Below, one piece after another: positions 1-9,442 of a stretch of 64,000 bases of DNA. The position numbers were made by a program, and so were the translations under genes. The notes below the pieces were generated by a model. It had not been told where the DNA came from and made no database searches. It saw only the letters and a program-made list of their open reading frames with translations. Numbering within the stretch: the stretch's first letter is position 1; each line of letters opens with the position of its first letter. This DNA comes from Antedon bifida (Eukaryota > Echinodermata > Crinoidea > Comatulida > Antedonidae), in the NCBI GenBank assembly GCA_963402885.1, contig OY727095.1, positions 315,001 to 379,000 on the forward strand. The letters run 5' to 3'.

Positions 1-600
1 AGATATGCCTAACTATATACTAATTAAGTTTATTTTATTTATAGTTATTATTTATTATTAAGTGGTTTAGGTAAACGGATAACCAGTTTAATTTAGTTTA
101 ACGATGGTGTTTAAGTGGTTTTAGTTAGTGCCTTGAGCACTTTTGTGGATATGTGCGCTTTATAAATCTTATTATTATCTTACTTTCTTATTTTATCTTA
201 AACGGATGGTGTTAAGTGGTTTTAGTTAAACGGATAACCAATTTAGTTTAGTTTGATTTTATTTTTAGTTCAACGGATAACCAGTTTAGTTTAGTTTGAT
301 TTTATTTTTAGTTAAACGGATAACCAGTTTAGTTTAGTTTGATTTTATTTTTAGTTAAACGGATAACCAGTTTAGTTTAGTTTGGTTTTATTTGTAGTTA
401 AACGGATAACCAGTTTAGTTTATTTTAACGATGGTGCTTAAGTGGTTTTAGTTAAACGGATAACCAATTTAGTTTAGTTTGATTTTATTTTTAGTTAAAC
501 GGTTAACCAGTTTAGTTTAGTTTAACGGTGGTGCTTAATTGGTTAGTTAGACGGATAACCAGTTTAGTTTAACGATGGTGTTTAAAATACCATAAATGTA
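1..600. repeat. minisatellite, ~42-bp unit (AACGGATAACCAGTTTAG core)
   Basis: At least ten tandem, partly degenerate copies of a unit built from AACGGATAACCAGTTTAG followed by a T-rich tail (TTTGATTTTATTTTTAG). Some copies carry a variant block containing CGATGGTGTTTAAGTGG. The array lies downstream of the last visible subtilase exon, so it is probably intronic in that minus-strand gene. No coding signal was found inside it. Confidence 0.9.
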
Positions 601-652
601 AAGATTGGTAGGGCCTATACATGTTGTTGTGTTGTGGATGGGCTATACTTAC

Positions 653-2071
653 ATTTCCATAATCCTGTACAGCTCTTTTACCAAAGTCTGCGTGATTCGG
701 GTTTATACCTGTATCGATTATATAAGCATGTGCGTTCTTGCCGTCACCGGCTGAAATGAATAGAATAATATTTAGTGTTTTGATTGGTATTGGTCTCAGA
801 ATAATTTGAAATGTAAGATATTTTAACAGAAAGGTAATTCACAGTCGACATGATAGGATAGGGGTTTTTTCACACCTGCTCCGGTCGTCCGGCTCTGGGC
901 GTTCAGGTTCGCGCGTTATTTTGCGCGTCAAATATCGACTGCGTTTTCACGACGCGGAACATTGAGACACGAATTTATTTATAGCAAACAATGAATTAGC
1001 CTTACTTTTGTAGTCGATATCGCCATCAAGTGGAAGGTATCTCTGGTTGACACGGTCAATACCCCAGGAGCCGACGTCTGTGGTTCGTACGATGCCGTCT
1101 TCTTCAACGTATGATACGGAGGCTAGATTTCGGATCTGGAGTTAAATATATAAAAATAAATACAGAGAGCATTTTTTTATTTCATTTTATTCATTTGGCA
1201 TGCCGGCTCGAAAGTAGCAACAGGAAACTCTGTCGATCGGCAGAAAGGATGTGTGGCTAAACAGCTTTCGTTCCATTTTAAACGACATTCTGTATTGCGT
1301 AATTACAAGTTGGAACCGATGACGCAACAGTGCTGCAAACATCGCGCGTTTGATTTCACGCAGGCGGGGGCAAACACAATTATTGGAAGGGCATTTTTGT
1401 TACGTTGCGTAGGTTGCGTTACGTTGCATCGCTAGTGGGAACCAAGCTTTGAGTACTACCACTAACCTGTAGAAGTGCTTGGTCGTCCAATATGGCGGAG
1501 AATCCATTGGCTACCGTGCGGAATATATTCTTGATATTGACACTTCCACTGATTGCTCCGATACCAGTCACTTCTGAGTCCACGTCAACATCATCCTATT
1601 TAAAAAGTGTAATACATGCTTATTCAAGTAATACTTGGCCATATACTCGGAACAAAAACAATAGCAATATACTACACTCTTCCGAATGTTAAGATACCAA
1701 TTACTGTATTATTCTAAATATAGACAACCAACCCTTAATATTAACCATTAGTACAGAGGCCTACTAACTGTGTTGAATTAATATCCGATTCCTAGTCGGT
1801 TTCCTGTCTAAATTTGACCAGTTGGCCTGACAAATTTCATGATACAGCTTCACGAGTAAAATTAACACATAACACATATATCATAAACCTTAATCTTCCG
1901 CGATACAGGCATCACATGTGAATCTACAACACTGAGAATCGAGTGAACAAAACGATCACAAACCTTAAGTACAACAATGTACTGTCCCTGTATCCTTTCC
2001 TTAGCTTTGTGCAAAGGAGCGAGCGCATTTGCAGCAACAACACATGCAAGCAGCAATAGAAATCGTTGCAT
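653..2071 (-). CDS. proteinase-K-like subtilisin serine protease, 5' part (4 exons, runs off left edge)
   Basis: Secreted peptidase S8 (proteinase K / cerevisin type); only the signal peptide, propeptide and start of the catalytic domain are in the window. Exons on the minus strand: 1964-2071, 1467-1595, 1006-1135, 653-750. All have GT/AG borders and phases agree (0, 0, 1). Exon 1 starts with Met and a hydrophobic signal peptide (FLLLLACVVAANALA), then the I9 propeptide begins (GQYIVVLK). Exon 2 ends the propeptide (NGFSAILDD). Exon 3 has SVSYVEEDGIV and the SWGIDRVNQ entry to the mature enzyme. Exon 4 holds the catalytic aspartate in YIIDTGINPNHADFG (D135 of the joined protein). The exons with catalytic His and Ser lie beyond position 1 or are missing. 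A MITE (2205-2342) sits just upstream. Family call is strong; exact orthology is unknown. Confidence 0.85.
1400..1448. mobile_element. MITE family B, right-end fragment
   Basis: Ends in CTAGTGGGAACCAAGCT, the conserved terminus of family B, preceded by the typical GTTGCGTTACGTTGC stretch. No matching left end was found, so this is a fragment. It lies in the subtilase intron between exons 2 and 3. Confidence 0.6.
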
Positions 2072-2204
2072 TTTGATTTTTAAAGTCGCTGGAGGGAAAA
2101 AAAGTTTTTTTTTTCATTAGCTTACTAAGCATGATCTTACCTTAAGAGTGAATATTAATCGGGTGATTTTTGAAAACTCACTTATCATATACTGTTTAGT
2201 GTAA

Positions 2205-2342
2205 AGCTTGGGTCCCACTAGAGACGTGAACGCAAGAACGCAACGCAGCGTAAGTGATTTGACTAATCGGTGGCTTGTCATTGGTCAACTCGCTTGCGTT
2301 GCGCGTACGTCCTTGCGTTGTGTTTCTAGTGGGAACCAAGCT
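2205..2342. mobile_element. MITE family B, complete copy with TAA duplication
   Basis: Starts AGCTTGGGTCCCACTAG, ends CTAGTGGGAACCAAGCT and is flanked on both sides by TAA. Inside are opposed copies of a GCAACGCAAGTGANTTGACCAAT-like block, so the element is almost palindromic. Three-base TAA/TTA duplication fits a Tourist/PIF-Harbinger-like MITE (inference). It lies about 130 bp upstream of the subtilase start codon. Confidence 0.75.
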
Positions 2343-2862
2343 TAAGAGCTACAATAAAATTACTGAACCTAAATCTAAAAAACAACACAACTTACTCTTT
2401 GTCACTTAGAATGAGATGCTGTAACGAATATATAACTCAGTTCGAGTCTTGTGAAATGTCTTCCTCTGCCTTTCTCTCTCTTTATATGGAACTTTAATAT
2501 CATCACGTGACTAAAGCTATTGTTTGTTAACACCGCTAATAATCCTGCAAGGTAATTAAGATAAAAAAACAAAAACATTTCGCCATTAACTTTAATTTAT
2601 TGCACACATGTTATATTTTGTATTGTATGTATATCATTTTATTGATAGTATTATTCATTTTCGTCCTAAATTAGTGATCATATTAATGATATTAATTAAT
2701 TTGGAGGTACTATTTACCTAGTTGTATTATTAAGGATTTTGCAAAATGTACGCCTGTCTTCCATATAGCATACACAATTAATATTGTTAACATTTACACA
2801 GCCGATGTACCTGATATATTTGGATAATTAATATTAGCAAAACAACTAAATAGTCACGCAAT
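2343..2862. other. AT-rich spacer, nothing recognised
   Basis: About 520 bp between the family B MITE and the RAG1-like element. No open exon with coding character, no repeat copy and no RNA gene was recognised. Confidence 0.6.
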
Positions 2863-3000
2863 GGTTTATCGCAAATAGCTTGATTTCCCAGGAACGTCAT
2901 TGCACAATGCATGATGGGAAGGGCTTGGGACCAAAACGTCACGCACGGTATCTCCGTAATGGACAAAAAGCTGATTATTAGAGAGGGCGCGCTATGTATA
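2863..3000 (+). repeat. left terminal inverted sequence of the RAG1-like element
   Basis: Left arm of the inverted pair. Its first ~80 bp also match the left half of the 38656 MITE, including the left-specific CATTGCACAATGCATGATGG block, which the right arm lacks. That asymmetry is what allows left and right ends to be told apart. Confidence 0.7.
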
Positions 3001-4107
3001 GAGTGCGCCCTCTACATTTAAAGGGTCAAAACACGCTTGATTGGCGTTGGGCTGTAACCGTACTTTAAATGACCAATGATGTGCCTTAGATAAATAAAAT
3101 CAACTGAATATTCATGAGAAACGTTATGAGGTAATCACTGAACCGCCCAAAAAAATAATTTGCCGAATCTGTTCACGATGTATGGAAGTAAACGAAGAAT
3201 GAAAATCAGTCTTTATTTTTTCTGTTATTTTCACCAAAATTTTGATGATTTTTGTTATTTCGGCAGGTAATGTAATAAAGGCGTTATTTATATACACATT
3301 CTATTTCTAGAATGTTTAACTATTATCAAACAAGTATATAAAAAATTAGGGTTCCGTATCGGTTAGTATTTTTGCAATACGAGTTTGAACATGTGGGTGA
3401 AATACACGTGTTGAAGTTGAACTCGCATGGCGTAGGACGTGTTGGTAGCATAGAGTACAGTAGGGGTATCTTAATTGGTGGGACTATTACCGCTAGTAAA
3501 CACAATTGAAATGAATAAGAAATGGTTGTTCGTAATTCAACATTTTATTAGACCTAGGCCTGTTAGAACTTAGTGTCTAGTAGTAGGCCTAGGCTAGCCG
3601 GCTAGCCTACTAAATAGTAAAAATAGGCCTAGCTAGGCCAAGCTAGAGAGATAGTAGCCTCCTCTCTCTGGCTTAAATATACAGGATCAGGATATACAAA
3701 TATTGAATACAGGTTAGGTATACTTCTACTTAGTCAAATGATGACTCAATATAATCAATACTAATGTTAAATATAGCCTAGGCCTACTGAGTTTTAGGCA
3801 TAGGCTAGTAATAATAGTATATAAACAAAATAATGAGCAAAATAATGTGGATACATTAGCTGATTGAATTACCAACAATAAAAACAACATATGTCGTTTT
3901 TTTTTAGACTGGTTGATATTTCTATTTACAATGACAATTTTATACATAGTTAAGTTGTAGTTGTATATGGTAATGCGCAATGATTCCATTTTTTTAACTA
4001 TAATCAACTTGATATCTGGCGTAGGAAAGATTTTTGTTTCATCATATCATATGCAATGAATTAAATTTTACAACATAGAAAATTAACCGTTGTCAAGTTA
4101 ATATGCA
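3001..4107. other. non-coding left interior of the RAG1-like element, with an AGGCCT cluster
   Basis: Between the left arm and the stop codon of the RAG1-like gene. It contains a dense cluster of the palindromic hexamer AGGCCT / TAGGCCTAGGC (3551-3640, again near 3776-3786). A 93-residue open frame at 3726-4007 is low-complexity and was not accepted. No RAG2-like (kelch) exon was recognised. Confidence 0.5.
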
Positions 4108-7100
4108 TTATAATCCGACCACCTCATTCTTCAACTGAGTTTGTACCTGAAAATAAATATATAAATATAAGTTTTTACAAATAATATACAAGCTACATAT
4201 TTCAATTATTATGTTTTTTCCATTAATTACAAATTTTGAAAATAACTTTTGCTCACAATCTTTCCTCAATCTTTTTTTAGGCTTGACAACCTTGCTATTG
4301 ATTTGTGGACTCGTCAACGTAAGATGATTCCGCATAATGGAAATCATCTTCCTCATTTCGGACTGCACACCATATACGCTTCTTGCTTGTCTATTAAATG
4401 CAGCATGTATCTGTTCACCGCCTTGTTCGCTAAGCAACCCCAAACCAATCTGCCACCTCTTTAATGTTGGTACCACATGCTTCTCAAGCATGTGCATTTT
4501 TGGAGTGATGCTGTGGCCATACTTCCGGAACTCTCCGACAAAATCATGGATGTTGTTGTCTACAGCATAATAAAAATAGTATGTTGTTTATGATTTTGTT
4601 ATCGTCATTTATAAATTAGTAACCATTGTTTTTAATAAACTGTATACCTACCAATTTCTTTGATTTCCTCAGTAGTAAGCGATCTGGTATGGTTAATCTT
4701 CTGCTCCACAATTGAATATTTGCTAAACAACGGAATGTATTTGTCCTTCATGGTATCTAATTCAAGTTGCAGATCCTTAGCAATACCTATAGGCAGGTCC
4801 ATTGACTGCTCGTCAAAAGTTGACTGGCATGCGGCGATCAAATGTGATATGATGTTTATCTGTATTTAGGAGCAAACATTTCACAGTTAGTAAACAACCG
4901 GGCAAAAAAAACTAAAAAGCATTTTATTAGTCTACTATAATTTTATTATGGAATGTGCTCAGTCTACCTTGCAACATTTATGAACATGATTGCCGATAAA
5001 GGCTTTTCCATGATATGCTTGCCTGTCGACTTTATGCTTCTTCAGCACATTGTCCATTGCTGCAGTTAATGGCCCAGCACCCACCTTAAAATCATCTTTC
5101 TCTATTGATTTTTCCTATGAAATTTAACAAACAATCTGTCAACATTGCATATAGAATTAATTAAATTAAAATAATCTTTATTAACAATACCATATATAGT
5201 ATGAGAGAGTATGCAAATTTAATCATTAATCATTGTTTATTAGTTTTATTTGTATTTGCAGATTGTCATATTTCGAGAGCAGTGAATACCTAATGAGTTT
5301 GTGGCACCCTCCCTGTGCCTGTTTCTGCAATGTATGTGGTTTCATTTTATTACTTACAAGTTCTCTAATTGCTTGCAATTTTGTTGTCAATGCTGTTGAC
5401 TTTAGTAATTGCGAGATGGGCATGTTGTCTTCCATGTTGGAAATGTCGATCTGCAGTTTGTTTATTTTTTCTCTGCAGGCTTCATTTAGAGCTGTTTTCT
5501 TTGCAATTGTAATTTCAAAGTTGTTCAGTTCTTCTGATGGATTTGATTGTCTGAATTTTAAAAAATAATACAACTTAAAATACAAAATGGGCTTCTTTCT
5601 AGTATATTGATTTTTTAAAAGTATGTAATGTTACCTGAGTTTATATATTTTTCGGTCCAAGTTATGGGCATCCGATTCTAATAGGTCGTACAATTTCTTG
5701 AATACTCCTAGCGAAATATGCAGGCAAGGAATTGAAACCTGTAAAACAATTTAATTAAAATGGATTAGAATAATGCATTGCAGTTAAAATGCCTTGTATT
5801 GCGTATTTTTTGGTAATATAGTTTTATTTAAAACTTACATGGTCAATATCAATGTTTACCATTGGCTCTCGAACAACATTTCTTGATATGTCTTTGCTAG
5901 TTTCTTCATGAGAGCCATGGGCAACAAATTGCTTATAGTCCTCCCGGAGTGACATCATGTTTCTGTCTTCCTTGCTAATGCCACTGTTCATGTGGTCTTT
6001 GGTGGCGTGGCAAAACAAACAACCATATCGGCCTAAGAAATAAAGTCAATAAAGAACAATCTACAAACTGTAGGAATACTATTTAATTTAAACTCTCTGT
6101 AACATGTATATATTTGTTTTTACTTACCATTAGGTGAAAGAAGGCCATATATCCGCACAAGGAAGTCATAATCGCCGAAAAAGAACAGTCTGATATTGTA
6201 CCCCCTATGATGAAGAATAAGAATTTATCAAAATTAAAAGGGTAAGAGTTTCTTCATTCGAATAAAAAATGTATTACATAAAATAGTTCATTCTTACCTC
6301 CAAACTTGTCCATGCAAGTCTGTTATTTCTTTGACTATTAATGGCAGAGTCCTTGCCAGATTCACTGTATAATCTGGTGCATTAAACATCAAAACCACCA
6401 ATATGTTCTTCAGTGCATTGGGCTTATCTATGCTACAAATCTGGATCTCAAATTTGGTAGAGCCGCCACCTTTGTCGCCACCAAATTTTAGGAAAATTTC
6501 TCCATCATTTGGTTTAATGTTCCCTAATCTAAAACAAACAAATTATAAAAATGAATTCTTGGAAAATGTTTATGTTTTGCTAATAAACTTTAGCATTTAT
6601 ATTAAAAATTAAACTTACTGGTAATGACTCTCCAAGTAAGAGAATACAAAAGATTGTATGTTTTTGATCCTTACTACTGGTGCTTCAATTTCCTCAAAAC
6701 CATTCTCCCCACTGGCAGTTTCATTTTTGAACACTAGTTTCACCATTTCTCCATGTACATAATCCTGCACTATCAAATTCTGCATGGAACGCATTTTACG
6801 TTCAGAGGAAAGTGTTCCTGGTGGAAGATACCTGTAAAAGTATTGATAGTACAGTTAGTAATAAAGGTTTCATATCACTATATGCTGCTTTTGTTTCTAT
6901 AAAATGAACTACAATTTGTATGTAGTCTGCTTTGTATTGATTATTTTTCTTGAATGAAATATTTATATATATTTAAAAATTGTTATTTACCTCCTCAGTT
7001 TACGAAACTGCTGCCAACCAAGATCACAATCAGTCTTTAATGCGAGACCTACATCTACATCAGGCTGTGTTTGTTGTGTTGGGCTTTGCTTCACGCCACC

Positions 7101-8181
7101 ATGTATGCTTTTCTCCAACCGTTGAAATTCTGCAGACCTTCTGGTAATAGTTTTTTTACAAATACCTTGTGTCTTGTTGGATGTCTGTATAACACTGACT
7201 TTCAATGGCTGCAAAATTAAAGAAACCTGCTGTATGATTTACTAAAAAATGTACAAAAATAATAATATGCATTAGATATTAAAAAAGTATTTAAATACAT
7301 GCTCTATGTATTATTAATAGTTTGGATTAATGTAATTTAAAAGTACTTACTCTGCCCTTTGTCATCAAGTTCAGTTCTTTATTCTTTTTTAGGGATTTGT
7401 GCAAGACATTATGTGCTAATTTGTGAAGTTCATCTGGTATGACCTCATTAATTTCACTGTTGATTTCAGTTACTGCTTTCTGTATTTTCTTCACCTTTTG
7501 TTGGCACTTGGATGTACATTCATGACTATCACATTGATGATATAGCAATGTGTCTGAGCATTTTTTACAAGTCAGTTCTACACCCAATAGTGACTGTTTA
7601 CTCAATTCAGATGCCTTTGTGACGTCAAACACATTTACAGGACAAGAACATTTTATACAAGGAATTACATCACATTTAAGGGTACTAAATAATTGCGACA
7701 AACAGTGTGCACAGAATGTGTGGCCACATTTAGTTTCAGACATGGACAAAGACATAACATGTTTACAAATGGCACACATAAACCAATCTTTGGAAGCATC
7801 TTTTAATTTAAATTGACTGGGTAATGATGGCAAATTCGTATTAGTAGATGAAAATGTACCATTGTTGTTTCTTTGGAAAGTTGTGTGTTTTCTTTTTAAG
7901 CCTTTGTTTTTAATATTTGTAAATAAATAACATGACAAACATGACTCTGTTGTGTGTTCTGTCCAGTTGTATGTGTTTATCGGTTGAAATTTGTATGCCT
8001 TTGACTCGCATGTAGTGCAAACAAACTGGGGATGAATGCTACTAATATTAGTGTCTAAGTTATTGTGGTGTGAAATGTCTGGCCTAAGATTTGCAATCTT
8101 ACATTTTTTTTCGGAATTTCTAAATTTATTGCCACACAATCTACAAAGCCACAACATTGAACTAGAGTGAAGAGACAACAT
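4108..8181 (-). CDS. RAG1-like transposase/recombinase, 11 exons, 955 aa
   Basis: DDE-type recombinase related to RAG1. Minus-strand exons: 7351-8181, 6991-7208, 6619-6831, 6298-6528, 6128-6204, 5839-6032, 5635-5738, 5358-5550, 4968-5114, 4652-4859, 4108-4559. All borders are GT/AG and all phases join, giving 955 codons and TAA. N-terminal zinc motifs: CRLCGNKF (13-20), IHPQFVCTTC (49-58), CLSC then GLKRK (81-98). RING: C136/C139, C152/H154, C157/C160, C175/C178. Next zinc finger: C205/C208. K275-G-R-P278 plus TRRSAEFQRLE (299-309) resembles the RAG1 nonamer-binding GRP and LTRRAQ region. Core: GGDKGG (D439, RAG1 D600 position), FNAPDY (470-474, D708 region), CLFC (528-531, ZnC2), H828/H833 (ZnH2), GGEQIHA (E854, E962 position). 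RAG1 residue names are from family knowledge. The 3' end may contain a further small intron (after SKF, rejoining at VQTQL). A start at Met9 is also possible. Confidence 0.85.
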
Positions 8182-8719
8182 TTTGACAGTTTACTTACAT
8201 TGATACACAAAATACACTAAATCAGTACAGTAAAGAACGTCAGAATAGGCCTAGTGAGTGTAAATTTATTGGTATGTCATTGACCGATTGCGTAAAATTA
8301 AGCCGATACGGAAATCTGATTTTTTATTGAAATACAGTATGACCTTGGCCTAGATGGCTGGCGAAGTCCCTGATTTTCAATACGCAATATTTTTTGTGTG
8401 GCAGACGATTTTCCGAGTTCATATTTAGCGCTACCTCGATTTCGTGGTGGCGCTGTTTGTCCAGGGTCGCTTAAATACTTCACAAGTAAAACACTACAAA
8501 ATAATACGAAAACCAATTTTATGCGAAATTTTCTTTTAATAACCAGTTTATTAAACATATATAAAGTGAAAAACTAATGTAACTTTGTTTAAATTAATTT
8601 ATATAAACCATGGTAAGCCATTTACTACGGGTATACCTCGATCTAAAAATGATAAACAATCCTCACGACTCGCTCTTCACGCTCCATTGAACACGATGTT
8701 TATAGTAACTATGCGGATT
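8182..8719. other. 5' flank of the RAG1-like gene inside the element
   Basis: Presumed promoter and leader for the minus-strand RAG1-like gene. A minus-strand open frame at 8298-8558 begins with a basic then hydrophobic stretch (FRIKLVFVLFCSVLLVKY), but no acceptable splice partner was found. No TATA box could be assigned. Confidence 0.35.
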
Positions 8720-8879
8720 CGCGCCCTCTATAGTACGAGGCTTTTTGTCTCAAAATGATATTTACGAAGATACCGTGCACGACGCGTACGGACAAACAAC
8801 AAATCACGTACGTACGCGTCATGACGTTTGCTCCCAAACCCTTCCCATCATGCGTCGCGCTCGCTATTTGCGATAAAAA
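8720..8879 (-). repeat. right terminal inverted sequence of the RAG1-like element
   Basis: Read on the minus strand it begins TTTATCGCAAATAGC and carries GCATGATGGGAAGGGTTTGG, then a right-specific block GTACGTGATTTGTTGTTTGT and the shared GCACGGTATCT, GACAAAAAGC and AGAGGGCGCG blocks. The right-specific block is found in the right half of the 38656 MITE but not in the left arm of this element. Confidence 0.7.
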
Positions 8880-9442
8880 CATGTGTGTAACATGCAATCG
8901 ACGCTAGGCCCTATCTACATTCTAGATAAACAACCACCGCCCCGGAGGTGTAACCGTGAGAATTAACAGACTGTTAAGAACCTCAAATTGTGTTTATCAT
9001 TTTGTAAAAGATAACCACATATTGCATGCGTGTATATTTGCAGATGTTATACTTAATATTCATCTCATATAATACACTATAGGCCTATACATCAATATCT
9101 ATATATAATATATCACAATTTGAACTTATTTGACCCCTTTTGGGTGTAGCCCTACTAAACCAATATGAGCGAATGAAAGTGAACGGAAGGTGACCTCTAA
9201 ATAAAATGGCCAGCCAAATAGTGAAGTAAATAATAATTTTTTTAACGAAAAATAAGAAATTGGTACTGTATAGCAATGTACGAGTGTGAAATTAGTACTG
9301 TATCATCTCTCTCAATATGAATTCCGCCTGTCCTCGAAAGGCTATGCTAACTTTAAAACGAGGCTGAGGGTGTCCTATAAGTTTTTGTGACGCGATATGA
9401 TGATTTGTGCGAAACGCACATGGCGGCCTAGCTGAGAGTATT
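8880..9442. other. spacer and presumed TRUB1 promoter
   Basis: Separates the RAG1-like element from the TRUB1 start codon. The last ~60 bp include an ATGGCGGCC that is out of frame and closed at once by TAG. No repeat copy was recognised. Confidence 0.4.

Larger units (their letters stand above)
2863..8879. mobile_element. ~6.0 kb putative DNA transposon carrying a RAG1-like gene
   Basis: The two ends are inverted relative to each other. The left end begins GGTTTATCGCAAATAGC (2863) and the right end closes GCTATTTGCGATAAA (to ~8879). The arms also share, in opposite orientation, GCATGATGGGAAGGG, a TTGGGA block, CGTCA, GCACGGTATCT, CGTAAT, GACAAAAAGC and AGAGGGCGCG, so similarity extends about 130-160 bp inward with gaps. 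The only credible gene inside is the RAG1-like gene at 4108-8181. A MITE at 38656-38837 repeats the left end and the right end of this element joined together. No clear target-site duplication is visible: flanks are CACGCAAT and ATGTGTGT. The ends do not start with the CAC heptamer of Transib/ProtoRAG elements. Exact boundaries are uncertain by a few bases. Confidence 0.7.

Noticed and set aside
2863..2885. RAG-type CAC heptamer at the element ends (CACGCAATG on the left, CACATG read inward on the right)
   Set aside because: The CAC triplets lie outside the region where the two arms and the MITE agree, and spacing differs between ends, so they are probably chance.
3000..4107. Possible RAG2-like gene next to the RAG1-like gene
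   Set aside because: No kelch motifs or open exons in the remaining 1.1 kb on the left or 0.7 kb on the right. The only propeller gene in the window is the unrelated B55 WD40 protein.
5226..5357. Extension of RAG1-like exon 8 to the end of its open frame
   Set aside because: The GTAAGT donor at 5352-5357 gives the only phase that joins exon 9; the later GTATTC donor would put a stop at the start of exon 9.
8298..8558. Minus-strand frame with a membrane-anchor-like start, resembling the first exon of a type II membrane enzyme
   Set aside because: No good donor, no downstream homologous exon, and it lies inside the RAG1-like element's 5' region.
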